Part shown: one piece after another, positions 43,001-51,445 of the stretch | Position numbering within the stretch: position 1 is the stretch's first letter | Layout of the letters: each line of letters starts with the position of its first letter | Origin: Pratylenchus scribneri | Lineage: Eukaryota > Nematoda > Chromadorea > Rhabditida > Pratylenchidae | Assembly (NCBI GenBank): GCA_030063045.1 | Contig: JAQSEB010000107.1 | Coordinates: 744,001 to 808,000 of the forward strand | DNA: 64,000 bases | Direction: 5' to 3' | Notes under the pieces: model-generated | What the model was told of the DNA's origin: nothing | Database searches by the model: none | What the model saw: the letters and a program-made list of their open reading frames with translations, nothing else | Translations under genes and position numbers: made by a program

Positions 43001-43538
43001 CACCCTTGAACGGGCGGATTTGTAAAGTTGGCAGCGCATAAATGGTCCCGAGTGGGGCTTGAGCATTGGGCGCAATGTTGACATTTGCGCCAGCCGTGGC
43101 TGCGGCTAGAGCTTGAGCATGGATGATTTCAGCTGCCCGCTGTTCTTGGTCAGCTTTCAATCGAAGGATCTTTCCCTGGGCCGAGACTTTTCCAGCCAAA
43201 GTTTGCAATCCATCAAGCTTGATATATATAGCTTCAACCGCTTCAGCAACTTTGTATTTGGATTGGAAAGCGGTATACTTTTGATCTTCATCGCCACCGG
43301 CGGCACCCAGTTTTCGGATCAAATCACTCCAATTCTCATTTCCAGTGCGGACATCGTCGATTGCGACGGAGGCGGTTACCATTTGCTTTTTGATCAACTC
43401 AAGTTGCGCTTCGTAAAGGGCCCAATTTTCTAAGGTGGGTTTGGCATTATCGACCTCAATTTCGAGCGCAACTGAATCTTGGACGTGCGATCCAGCGCGA
43501 AGGGCATTAATGATTTTGTTTTGGATTGGTCCAGACAT
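40092..43538 (-). pseudogene. BEL/Pao gag, aspartic protease and N-terminal RT (first segment of the polyprotein)
   Basis: I chose the ATG at 43536-43538 (MSGPIQ), because the frame upstream of it has only a TTG. Numbering from the TTG at 43580: a helical N-terminal region, a gag core of the DUF1759 type (about 183-330), then Cys/His knuckles of CCHC type (C464-C467, C495-C498-H503-C508, C514-C517). The retropepsin-like protease (DUF1758 type) has its catalytic Asp at D610 in FIDNGSQRSF. After that come a Ser/Asp/Glu-rich stretch and a Cys-rich cluster (CHCRC, CICAY, CTC). RT begins near residue 1040 and includes VRIVMDAS. The segment ends at TGA 40092-40094, inside the RT palm. The gag and protease parts could still be translated. 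Confidence 0.88.
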
Positions 43539-43923
43539 TTTAGAGTCGAAAAATGTCTTGAGAGTTGAATCAGTTTTCAAGAGCTTACTTGTAACAACAA
43601 GTGGCTCTGTTTGTGAGTTGAAAAGTTGTTCAAGAGCTTACTTGTAACAACAAGTGGCTCTGGGAGTAAAATTTAGGAAGAGCTTACTTGTAACAACAAG
43701 TGGCTCTTTTGCCTTTTTTGGATGGATTTTTAATTGACCAATTTACACGAAGGTAAAAGGGTCTCAAATTTTTAAAAGACAGAAATACTCGAAGGTAAAT
43801 GTGTCTTTTCTCAAACCCAAATTTTACTTTTTTAATCCCACAAATTTACTTGTCGAGGGTTGGCGGTTCGGCAAGTGGCAAAGGGCAAATGCAATTGACA
43901 GTTGTTTGATAGAGCACAGCAAA
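43539..43923 (-). other. 5' leader of the retrotransposon with three hairpin repeats
   Basis: The untranslated leader lies between the primer binding site and the gag ATG. It holds three direct copies of a 29-bp unit at 43580-43608, 43633-43661 and 43679-43707 (listed separately). A second, weaker pair built on CGAAGGTAAA lies near 43747 and 43790. No other open frame is credible. Leaders of LTR elements carry packaging and dimerisation signals, so the hairpins may serve there; that is inference. Confidence 0.6.
43580..43707 (-). repeat. Three direct copies of a 29-bp inverted-repeat unit
   Basis: Copies at 43580-43608, 43633-43661 and 43679-43707 are identical by eye. Each can fold: the outer arms AGAGC and GCTCT and the inner arms ACTTGT and ACAAGT pair around an AACA loop, with one small internal asymmetry (TT opposite G). 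Spacing is 53 and 46 bp, and the sequence between copies is not conserved. The copy nearest gag ends about 40 bp before the ATG. Confidence 0.9.
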
Positions 43924-43942
43924 GGTCACGTCGGAGCCACCA
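43924..43942 (-). other. tRNA primer binding site
   Basis: Six bases inside the 5' LTR end, the minus strand reads TGGTGGCTCCGACGTGACC. The TGG complements a tRNA 3'-CCA and the next seven bases would pair with an acceptor strand CGGAGCC plus discriminator A. I do not know which tRNA this is; a search of the host tRNA set would decide. Confidence 0.75.
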
Positions 43943-43948
43943 AATTTC

Positions 43949-44636
43949 TGTCGGGGTTAGCAGGGATTAGCCTTCCACAAACAGAATATTATCCGGGTTC
44001 GGAGCCGGTTGTTGCGTGAGGAATTAGACTAAGTTAACTCGGAGGTTAATTAGTCTTTGAGGAGAACTTTTGCTGTGGATTTGATTGGAAATGGACTTTG
44101 GGTTGGTTTGGATTGAGTTGAATTGAAGTGTTTTTGGTTTTATAAATTTTATCCGATTGTAAAACTGAGGTTAAACTGGGGGTGAAATGACAGAATTCAA
44201 GGGGGTTTATAAAGGCAATAAAATGCTCAGGTGATGTGTGAACTGCCGAAACTTTATAGGCAAAAAAGCGATAACATTTGATTTGAGAGGGAAAAAAGGG
44301 TCATATGAATGTTGGATTATAGGCAAAAATAGAATCAAACAAAGGAATTTTGCAGGGTTTTGCAAGGAATAGATTAATCGTAACAGAATTATAGGGAGAA
44401 TTGGGCTGATATGAAATTGTAGGGGAAATCAACATCCGTGAATTTTGTTTGGTAAAATGGGCAAAATGGGTGTGGAGGAGGAGAGAAAGAATCAAATGAC
44501 ACTAAAATGGGGAAATTGGTAATGGGGTGATTGGGACAGGGTGATACGGAATTTTATGTTAATCATATGAATATTTTCCTCTCATTTCATCATTCCGTTT
44601 TGGTCCCAATCCATTGGGCCAACGCATTCCGCGACA
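43949..44636 (-). repeat. Right LTR (5' LTR of the minus-strand element)
   Basis: 688 bp, the same as 29880-30567 with no visible difference. Starts TGTCGG and ends GCGACA on the + strand. It would carry the promoter. CCTTTATAAAC on the minus strand near 44206-44216 is a candidate TATA box. The identity of the two LTRs indicates that few or no mutations have accumulated since insertion. Confidence 0.95.
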
Positions 44637-44641
44637 TATGC
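44637..44641. other. Target-site duplication, right copy (TATGC)
   Basis: TATGC follows the right LTR and continues as CCATAGATAGCAG, the normal satellite sequence, so the interrupted monomer can be read across the insertion. Confidence 0.93.
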
Positions 44642-46312
44642 CCATAGATAGCAGAAAAAATTAGATGACAAATTTCATTGAGAATTTAATAAATTTAATT
44701 TTCTATTTCATTATATGCCAATAGAATCTATCCTCTAATTTATAGTCGACTGAAAATAATAAGAAAATATTTAAATTTGTATACATTAGAAAGTTCTAAA
44801 TATTATGCCCATAGATAGCAGAAAAAATTAGATGACAAATTACATTGAGAATTTAATAAATTTAATTTTCTATTTCATTATATGCCAATAGAATCTATCC
44901 TCTAATTTATAGTCGACTGAAAATAATAAGAAAATATTTAAATTTGTATACATTAGAAAGTTCTAAATATTATGCCCATAGATAGCAGAAAAAATTAGAT
45001 GACAAATTTCATTGAGAATTTAATAAATTTAATTTTCTATTTCATTATATGCCAATAGAATCTATCCTCTAATTTATAGTCGACTGAAAATAATAAGAAA
45101 ATATTTAAATTTGTATACATTAGAAAGTTCTAAATAATATGCCCATAGATAGCAGAAAAAATTAGATGACAAATTTCATTGAGAATTTAATAAATTTAAT
45201 TTTCTATTTCATTATATGCCAATAGAATCTATCCTCTAATTTATAGTCGACTGAAAATAATAAGAAAATATTTAAATTTGTATACATTAGAAAGTTCTAA
45301 ATATTATGCCCATAGATAGCAGAAAAAATTAGATGACAAATTTCATTGAGAATTTAATAAATTTAATTTTCTATTTCATTATATGCCAATAGAATCTATC
45401 CTCTAATTTATAGTCGACTGAAAATAATAAGAAAATATTTAAATTTGTATACATTAGAAAGTTCTAAATATTATGCCCATAGATAGCAGAAAAAATTAGA
45501 TGACAAATTTCATTGAGAATTTAATAAATTTAATTTTCTATTTCATTATATGCCAATAGAATCTATCCTCTAATTTATAGTCTATTCAAAATAATAAGAA
45601 AATATTTAAATTTGTATACATTAGAAAGTTCTAAATATTATGCCCATAGATAGCAGAAAAAATTAGATGACAAATTTCATTGAGAATTTAATAAATTTAA
45701 TTTTCTATTTCATTATATGCCAATAGAATCTATCCTCTAATTTATAGTCGATTGAAAATAATAAGAAAATATTTAAATTTGTATACATTAGAAAGTTCTA
45801 AATAATATGCCCATAGATAGCAATAAAAATTAGATGACAAATTTCATTGAGAATTTAATAAATTTAATTTTCTATTTCATTATATGCCAATAGAATCTAT
45901 CCTCTAATTTATAGTCGACTGAAAATAATAAGAAAATATTTAAATTTGTATACATTAGAAAGTTCTAAATAATATGCCCATAGATAGCAGTAAAAATTAG
46001 AAGACAAATTTCATCAAGAATTTAATAAATTTAATTTTCTATTTCATTATATGCCAATAGAATCTATCCTCTAATTTATAGTCTATTCAAAATAATAAGA
46101 AAATATTTAAATTTGTATACATTAGAAAGTTCTAAATATTATGCCCATAGATAGCAGTAAAAATTAGAAGACAAATTTCATCAAAAATTTAATAAATTTA
46201 ATTTTCTATTTCATTATATGCCAATAGAATCTATCCTCTAATTTATAGTCGACTGAAAATAATAAGAAAATATTTAAATTTGTATACATTAGAAAGTTTT
46301 AAATATTATGCC
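44637..46312. repeat. Satellite array, right part, about 10 monomers of 167 bp
   Basis: Same 167-bp monomer and the same variants as the left array, continuing from the target duplication. It ends within a monomer at TATTATGCC (46304-46312), where the expected CATAG is replaced by ACTACG. That edge is the apparent left border of the Polinton, so the Polinton also seems to lie in, or at the edge of, the satellite. Confidence 0.97.
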
Positions 46313-46835
46313 ACTACGAAACAGAGGAATTTTTAATGTTTTTTCATACGGTAGCCCAAGCCGAAAGAGAAGGGGAAGTAAATTTAAAATTAATTTTGGC
46401 GCTTGGATAAATTGTCATTTTTGGATAAATAGTCTTATAAAATTGGAACGCTTCCAAAAATGAATGGAGCAATATATAACCCTTGCGTATGAATATAGTG
46501 GCCTGTCCATCTGTTTTGCAAAGAAATAGGATTAGGTTACGCGTGCGTGTGGATATAATGTCTTGGCATTCTGTTTTAATTAAATAAAATAATTAAAATT
46601 TATTTTAATTGAATAAATTGTCTCGACTTGGAACAATTCCAAAATTGGATCTTAGAGTGTACAAAGGCAGAGAATAAAAGTTGGATATAAAGTCTTGGCA
46701 TTCTGTTTTCCCGTAATTTATTAATTTGAAAAAATTGAATGTTTGGAAAAATAATTTCTTTGGTAAAATCAATTTATTCCTTTCCATTTGGCTTTCCTTT
46801 GAATGTTCTTCAACCAATATTTAACAACCGGAACA
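46313..46835. other. Non-coding left flank of the Polinton with short direct repeats
   Basis: No convincing gene. A unit containing GTCTTGGCATTCTGTTTT, preceded by GGATATAA, occurs at 46551-46579 and 46683-46710 with one mismatch. A weaker third copy (GAATATAGTGGCCTG then TCTGTTTTGC) lies at 46489-46518. GGATAAAT-type motifs recur around 46405-46435. A 70-codon minus-strand frame here has no ATG start and low-complexity composition. This may be terminal repeat or promoter sequence of the element. Confidence 0.6.
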
Positions 46836-47298
46836 ATGAGAATTCGTTATTATCATCCAGGACATATGCCAAATTCGATCCGTCAAAGTAAATTTTTTTC
46901 AAAAATGGCACTTTAAATGAATTTTAGTGATGAACATAAATGAATTTTGTATGTTGCACAAATATTATTTCAAGAAGGACGAGTCCGAGCCGTACATTCT
47001 CTGCATCTACCGATTTCCAGGAATTTCGGCAAACAATAATCGCAATCATTTGGTGGGCCATGTTGTTGAGGAACAATGGATGAACAAAGCTTGCACTTCA
47101 TCTGAGATGCTTCAAGGTTTTAGAATTCCTTTTTTTATCACAATAAAATTTTTATCATTAGAAGCAGGTCTGATTGACTCGGAATTTTCCGAAGTGGTCT
47201 TCATTTGGTTCAAGGATTATTTACCACATGTTCCCTGGCGCCGTGTAAATGTGAACCTTCTTGATGAACAATCGGATGAGGAAATAACAATTGAATGA
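46836..47298 (+). CDS. Unrecognised 140-residue protein, two exons
   Basis: Model: exon 1 46836-46887 from the ATG (MRIRYYHPGHMPNSIRQ), intron 46888-46927 (40 bp, GTAAAT...TTTTAG), exon 2 46928-47298. The exons sum to 423 nt and stay open. Without the intron the long frame would begin with a non-ATG codon exactly at the AG. The product has no signal peptide or membrane segment that I can see. It is rich in aromatic residues, with a few cysteines and an acidic C terminus (DEQSDEEITIE). I do not recognise the family. It is the leftmost gene of the element, converging with the Cys-rich/F-box-like gene, and is best viewed as accessory. Confidence 0.6.
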
Positions 47299-47463
47299 AT
47301 CGTATAATTCACTTTGCATGCAATTTTGTTCACAATATCATTTTCTTTTGAATAAAAACTGGAGAAAGAACATAGTCGTCTAGGGGTTTCGTCCTTGATT
47401 TAAGCATTAAGGTAAGGGTTCGATTCTTTTTGGGTAAAATTTATTTTTTCTTCAACAATTTTA
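47299..47463. other. Intergenic spacer with a tRNA-like stretch
   Basis: 165 bp between two converging genes. Positions 47370-47432 resemble a degenerate tRNA: CTAGGGG (D-loop-like), CCTTGA...TTAAGG (a possible anticodon stem), and AAGGGTTCGATTCTTTT (T-arm-like, containing GTTCGATTC). The D-stem and acceptor stem do not pair convincingly, so this is at most a tRNA relic or chance. Confidence 0.25.
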
Positions 47464-48428
47464 TCAATGTTGGTCCCATAGGGGAGAACAAACAGTACAA
47501 AGATTAAAATCATCATAACAATCTTCATGCATAGTGTGAATTCCCCAAAAACATTTTCGGAATGCATTTGGATCTTTGCCCTTCCAATTTGAATTTGTAG
47601 AATGTGTTGGGTGATAATGAGCATTTCGTTGGCAATTCCAAAATTGGCAAGGTCTATAGCCCGAATTCATGCATAGAACGCACAAATTATCTTCATTTTT
47701 TTCCGGCTTTTCCCAATACCAATTCAAATCGCAAAGTAGAGAATAACGTTGTCTAGTTCTGCTAAATTCTTGATCAAATCGACCATTCCTCAATTCTCTC
47801 AATTTTTGGCCGATTTCCATAATTTTTTGTCGTCGCCTTTGTCTATAATCAAGCCAATATTTTCGGATCCAAGAGCCAAGCGAATATGAAGATAAAATTG
47901 CTTGTGATCGACCCTCTTTCATTATGTCGCCATCCTCATCTACTTTTTTTAAGTGATATGGTATAAAGCTGGCAATTTCAGCTAACAATTCGACGGGTAA
48001 TTTGCGAACGATAATTGCATTCTCAATTCTCAAATTTAACAAACTTTATTCAATTCAAAAAAATAATTGCACAATATGCATCTCACTTTTCTTGATTCTT
48101 CTTTTCCCGTCGCATTTTGATCTCGTATTGCGAAAAATCAGGGTAATTTGCATCACTGAATTTGAAGAGCAGCTCAGCCATATCCATATTCATAAGCACA
48201 CATTTTCGGCAAAAGGATTGCTTGAAAATGAGCCGATCATTGTCCTGAGTTAACTTTGAACGAATAATTTCAAAACGGTCATTGCCCATCTTGTAATTCT
48301 CGTCGCGGCATTCTTCACAGAGGAAATGCAAACTTGCTGGCCATTTAGGTCGTGCTGATGGAAATTTATAACCCGATGGATTAAAGAATAAAACAACCTA
48401 TTTTCCAAAATGTTTTCTCCCGATTCAT
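47464..48428 (-). CDS. Cys-rich protein with an F-box-like segment, three exons
   Basis: Model on the minus strand: exon 1 48428-48398 (MNREKTFWKI), intron 48397-48355 (43 bp), exon 2 48354-48087, intron 48086-48044 (43 bp), exon 3 48043-47464; 879 nt, 292 residues. The N-terminal part has a CEEC...CRKC pair of CxxC motifs. In the middle, KLPVELLAEIASFIPYHL (about residues 114-131) follows the LPxELLxxIxxxLP pattern of an F-box. The C-terminal part has a second Cys/His cluster (CVLC, C-x3-C, CTVC). F-box proteins recruit targets to SCF ubiquitin ligases, and nematodes have many. A viral or transposon copy could redirect host proteolysis; that is inference. The start codon overlaps the stop of the upstream basic gene by ATGA. 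Confidence 0.65.
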
Positions 48429-48667
48429 GACATTTGAGAGTCGAGATCGCTCAAATTGGTTGACCAATTCGTCGACTTCACCATTGCTTTCACTTTCGGT
48501 TTTGGACATTTCGGTTTCTTCTCCATCGGTTTGGGTTGCAACTGCTGAGATTTGCATTCACATTTGAATTTTGGTTTAAGAAATCTACCACGTGAACTTT
48601 TGGCATTTTTGGGTTTAATTTCATTATCGGCACTTCGTTTTACACCTTGTTCTTTTTTTGTAGCCAT
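48425..48667 (-). CDS. Small basic protein, 80 residues
   Basis: Single open frame from an ATG at 48667. Very rich in Lys and Pro (PKCPKPKVKAMVK, MEKKPKCPKPK), with three cysteines, including CEC. This composition suggests a nucleic-acid-binding or nuclear protein; no family is recognised. It is transcribed away from the PAZ-like gene, with 243 bp between the two ATGs. Its TGA overlaps the ATG of the next gene (ATGA at 48425-48428), so the two are probably on one transcript. Confidence 0.55.
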   Translation of the reverse strand: MATKKEQGVKRSADNEIKPKNAKSSRGRFLKPKFKCECKSQQLQPKPMEKKPKCPKPKVKAMVKSTNWSTNLSDLDSQMS

Positions 48668-48910
48668 TAGGGAATCAAGAGCACAAATTGGACAATTTTT
48701 AGGAATTTTGGCAAATTACGAAATTTTGACTTTCACAATGAATGAAAAAAGGATGAGAATTGACATGGAAGAGGATGAGGATAGCTTGACTCATCCACTC
48801 AATCGATATTACGTAATATCCCGCCCACTCCCTTGCCCTCATTTTCCTCACTGACCCATATTTTCTTTCTCTGACCCACATTTTCCCTTTTTGACTCATA
48901 TTCTTTAGAA
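48668..48910. promoter_or_regulatory. Divergent promoter region with palindrome and 20-bp tandem repeats
   Basis: This region lies between the divergent basic-protein and PAZ-like genes. GATATTACGTAATATC at 48805-48820 is a perfect 16-bp palindrome centred on TTACGTAA, a sequence typical of bZIP (PAR/C/EBP-type) binding. Three tandem 20-bp units start at 48851, 48871 and 48891, each opening with TGACCCA, TGACCCA and TGACTCA (AP-1-like). A further TGACTCA is at 48787-48793. The last unit ends directly at the ATG of the PAZ-like gene. Factor binding is inferred from consensus only. Confidence 0.55.
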
Positions 48911-49371
48911 ATGACCTCCAAAACTCCTCTCTTAAAAGTTTTATCAAAATTGTTGGACTGTGAAGAATCGGCCCTTCAAGAAAGACTCAACCATCCTCTA
49001 AATATTCAAAAGGTTAATGACTTCCTGCAGGGCAAGGAATTGCAAACATGCTATATGGATAACCTTGGAGAATATAGGGAAATTAATGGATCAATATGCA
49101 GAATTGGGACAAAATCCTCTCGTGAACAACATGCTTATGAAGGATATTTGGGCATCACTGTTGAAGTGAATTTAAAATAATTAATTTATTTTAATATATT
49201 TTTCAGCACCATTTTTATATCCGACGTCGTATCCGTCTTCAATATCCCAGAATGCGTTGCCTAATGGAAATGACCAAAAGCGGTCATAACAAATATTATC
49301 CCCTCGGTTTGACCAATCCATTCGAAATAAATCATTTCACTATATTTAGAATTAATTATGCTGGTCAATAA
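48911..49371 (+). CDS. Stand-alone PAZ-domain-like protein, 139 residues, two exons
   Basis: Exon 1 48911-49165, intron 49166-49206 (41 bp, GTGAAT...TTTCAG), exon 2 49207-49371; 420 nt. Unspliced, the frame would end just inside the intron. The spliced product follows the PAZ pattern: a helical start, then VNDFLQGKELQTCYMDN (strand region like the LKGLxVxT of Argonautes), YREINGSICRIG, then GITVE/HHFYIRRRIRLQYPRMRCL, matching ITVxxYFxxxYxIxLxYPxLPCL, and finally KYYPLGL, matching YLPLEL. PAZ domains bind the 3' end of small RNAs in Argonaute and Dicer. There are no PIWI, MID or RNase III parts. It could act as a decoy against host RNAi; that role is inference. I see no such gene among usual Polinton cores. 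Confidence 0.72.
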
Positions 49372-49482
49372 AAAGGAAGAAGTGAAAGAATTCGATGATA
49401 ATAAAGAAAATCATTTTTTCCCTTGGGCTCATTTAACTATTAAAACACCTGTTCATTAAGATTTTTTTCTATTTTTTTGATT

Positions 49483-50171
49483 ATGGAATATTCTAAATTT
49501 GATGCCAACGAAATAAAATTTCCAATTCCATCTGGATTAATTTTAAGTGGTCCATCATCGTCAGGTAAAACCGAACTTGTGCTAAAACTGCTTGAAAATG
49601 CCGAAAATATGTTCGAACCAAAACCAAAAACCATTCTCTGGGCCTATGGTGAATTCACTGAAAAAATTGGCCAACTACAGAGGAAAGGATATCACGTTTA
49701 TCAGGGGGTTCCGTCAGAAGAAACTGTTGCTAATATGCCCAAACCGTTTATTTTCGTATTGGATGATTTAATTCACGATATAGACCCGAAAAGATTAGCA
49801 AATATTTTCACCAGGAATAGTCACCATCAAAATTTCACTCCTATTTTCATCACTCAAAGCCTTTTTGATAGGGCGATGCGGGTACCGAGGGCAAATTCCC
49901 ATTTCATTTTCCTACTACGTTGCCCTAATGATCAACAAAGTCTAAGGAGCCTAGCCAGTCAATTATTTCCAAGGGAGAACGAATATTTCTACAGTGCATA
50001 TAAACAAGCCTGTGAACGTAAATTTGGCTATTTATTAATTTCCCTACACCCCTCAATTAGCAACAAATTAAGACTAAGGTAAACAAATTGAATAGGATTT
50101 TATTTTCGTATTTTAGAACGAATATTTTCCCTGGTGAGGAACAAATTGTTTTTTTACCTAAAAATGGCTAG
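49483..50171 (+). CDS. FtsK/HerA-type genome-packaging ATPase, two exons
   Basis: Exon 1 49483-50078, intron 50079-50116 (38 bp), exon 2 50117-50171; 651 nt, 216 residues. The first ATG is at 49483; the frame upstream has only TTG. Walker A is GPSSSGKTEL (about residues 23-32) and Walker B is FIFVLDDL (about 89-96). TQSLFDRAMR and the arginine-rich segment that follows fit the A32-like ATPases. Splicing replaces a premature stop with RTNIFPGE, the usual C-terminal block of Polinton ATPases. The enzyme pumps DNA into preformed capsids. Its stop codon overlaps the ATG of the next gene by eight bases. Confidence 0.9.
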
Positions 50172-50544
50172 AAAGGAACGACAACCAATTGGAAAATTAC
50201 CAATTAAGCATTATGGATTTTTAAAAAGATTGGCTCGAACAAAATCGGATAAGAAACGACAAAAATTAATAAAATCGGCAACTAAAGAGCAATTATTGGC
50301 TTTAATTGAAATATCCACAAATTTATTGTCCGATTTCAGACTATCAAATAGGCAAAAGCGAAAACTTTTACCGTATGCCCCATTAGTGAGGAAATTTTCC
50401 CGCATTCGGAGTGAGGGTTCAGCAAGAAAATTTCTTGAACAAAAGGGGAGTGGTCTTCCCTTCGCCGCTCTTTTGACTCCAGTGTTAATTGAAGCGGCAT
50501 CTCATTTAATTTCGAAAATTAGCAGAAATGGCAGCAGCACTTAA
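50164..50544 (+). CDS. Basic Polinton virion protein, pX-like, 126 residues
   Basis: ATG at 50164, inside the last codons of the ATPase. The N-terminal two thirds are very basic and helical (FLKRLARTKSDKKRQKLI, NRQKRKLLPYAPLVRKF). The C-terminal part, after QKGSG, is hydrophobic (LPFAALLTPVLIEAASHLI). This layout is common to a small protein encoded in most Polintons and adintoviruses, and is compared with adenovirus core protein X. The Gly-Ser-Gly could be a maturation-protease site. The last 17 bases overlap the next gene. Confidence 0.7.
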   Translation: MARKERQPIGKLPIKHYGFLKRLARTKSDKKRQKLIKSATKEQLLALIEISTNLLSDFRLSNRQKRKLLPYAPLVRKFSRIRSEGSARKFLEQKGSGLPFAALLTPVLIEAASHLISKISRNGSST

Positions 50545-51445
50545 ATATATTCTGGTACCAGAACCAAATTTTAAATCTCTTTTGACTGATTCAACAAAAA
50601 CAACAATGCCTCAATCCGGAAAAGGAATAAGCGATGACTTGGAAGAAAAAAATCTCTTTGAATTTGTCAAAAAGAAACTTAGTCAAGCGAAAAAAGGAAA
50701 AAAGAAGAATGCAAGTACAAAAAATGTATTGTTTAATCAGAGGCTTAGAAGTTATTTGAAAGCCCGGAAGGCCCTACTTAATCGCCCTATGAAAGTGCAA
50801 CTTGATTCAATTGGGAAAGAATTAATTTCTAAAAGAGGGGAAAAAGCAATATTGGACGAGAATGGAGAATTGGAACCTATTCAAAGACAACCTTCTGTGA
50901 GAACTCCAAGAGAATCGGTTGACGTTTATAGAACAGCCGGATCCACTGCTGATTGGTCGGGTGCAGATGATACCGTATTTGACCACACCCCTACAGCAAC
51001 TCAACGGTTAGAAACACCAATTATAAAAACTAGAAGGCAACAGAGATTAGAGAAAACTGAAGGAGAGAAAAAAGAAAAGCAGCAGAGATTAAATGCATTG
51101 TCAAAATTAATAGCAAGTAACCCTACGAAATTTGGTGTCCTTAGAGATGAAGAGGGTAAATATGCTATAATGCACCCGCAAACTAAAAAACCCGTCTTTA
51201 ATTCTTCTATTGTGGTTGCCCTTAATCGTTTGATAAATCCCACTCCCGATATTGCCTCTCCGCCTGGAATGATTTATTTGAGGAAAAAAATATTAGAAGA
51301 CGCAGAAGCCAGTCAATTAATTCACCCTAGCTTTAAACAGACAGGAAAAGGATGGCTAAGACAAGGAAAACACAAAAAGTTGCACGGAAAGAAGCACAGA
51401 TTTCAACCAATGAGATGGAAGAAAATACAAAAACGAAGAAAATAA
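50528..51445 (+). CDS. Basic Polinton protein of unknown role, 305 residues
   Basis: Single exon from the ATG at 50528. Lysine-rich throughout (AKKGKKKNASTKN, EKTEGEKKEKQQ), with a C-terminal tail GKHKKLHGKKHRFQPMRWKKIQKRRK-like in character. In the middle is PPGMIYLRKKILEDAEASQLI. Its position between the pX-like protein and integrase, and its charge, suggest a DNA-binding virion component of the kind called PY or similar in Polintons. That assignment is tentative. It overlaps the integrase start by up to 94 bases in another frame. Confidence 0.55.
   Translation: MAAALKYILVPEPNFKSLLTDSTKTTMPQSGKGISDDLEEKNLFEFVKKKLSQAKKGKKKNASTKNVLFNQRLRSYLKARKALLNRPMKVQLDSIGKELISKRGEKAILDENGELEPIQRQPSVRTPRESVDVYRTAGSTADWSGADDTVFDHTPTATQRLETPIIKTRRQQRLEKTEGEKKEKQQRLNALSKLIASNPTKFGVLRDEEGKYAIMHPQTKKPVFNSSIVVALNRLINPTPDIASPPGMIYLRKKILEDAEASQLIHPSFKQTGKGWLRQGKHKKLHGKKHRFQPMRWKKIQKRRK

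Larger units (their letters stand above)
29880..44636 (-). mobile_element. BEL/Pao LTR retrotransposon with env-like region, nested in the satellite
   Basis: The 14,757-bp element has 688-bp terminal repeats with TG...CA ends, a primer binding site and a polypurine tract. A minus-strand frame runs gag, aspartic protease, reverse transcriptase, RNase H, integrase and env-like glycoprotein, the order of BEL/Pao elements (protease before RT, integrase last). It is long for the class because of a 2,146-bp tandem duplication and long extra segments between protease and RT and between integrase and env. The LTRs look identical by eye, which means recent insertion. The polyprotein frame has two in-frame stops, so this copy is probably not autonomous unless the stops are suppressed. 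Confidence 0.95.

Noticed and set aside
46313..46400. Left terminal inverted repeat of the Polinton
   Set aside because: No inverted counterpart is visible in the window, so it cannot be called; the right end is probably past 64000.
46605..46817. 70-codon minus-strand frame left of the Polinton genes
   Set aside because: It begins at a TTG, overlaps direct repeats, and has no recognisable motif.
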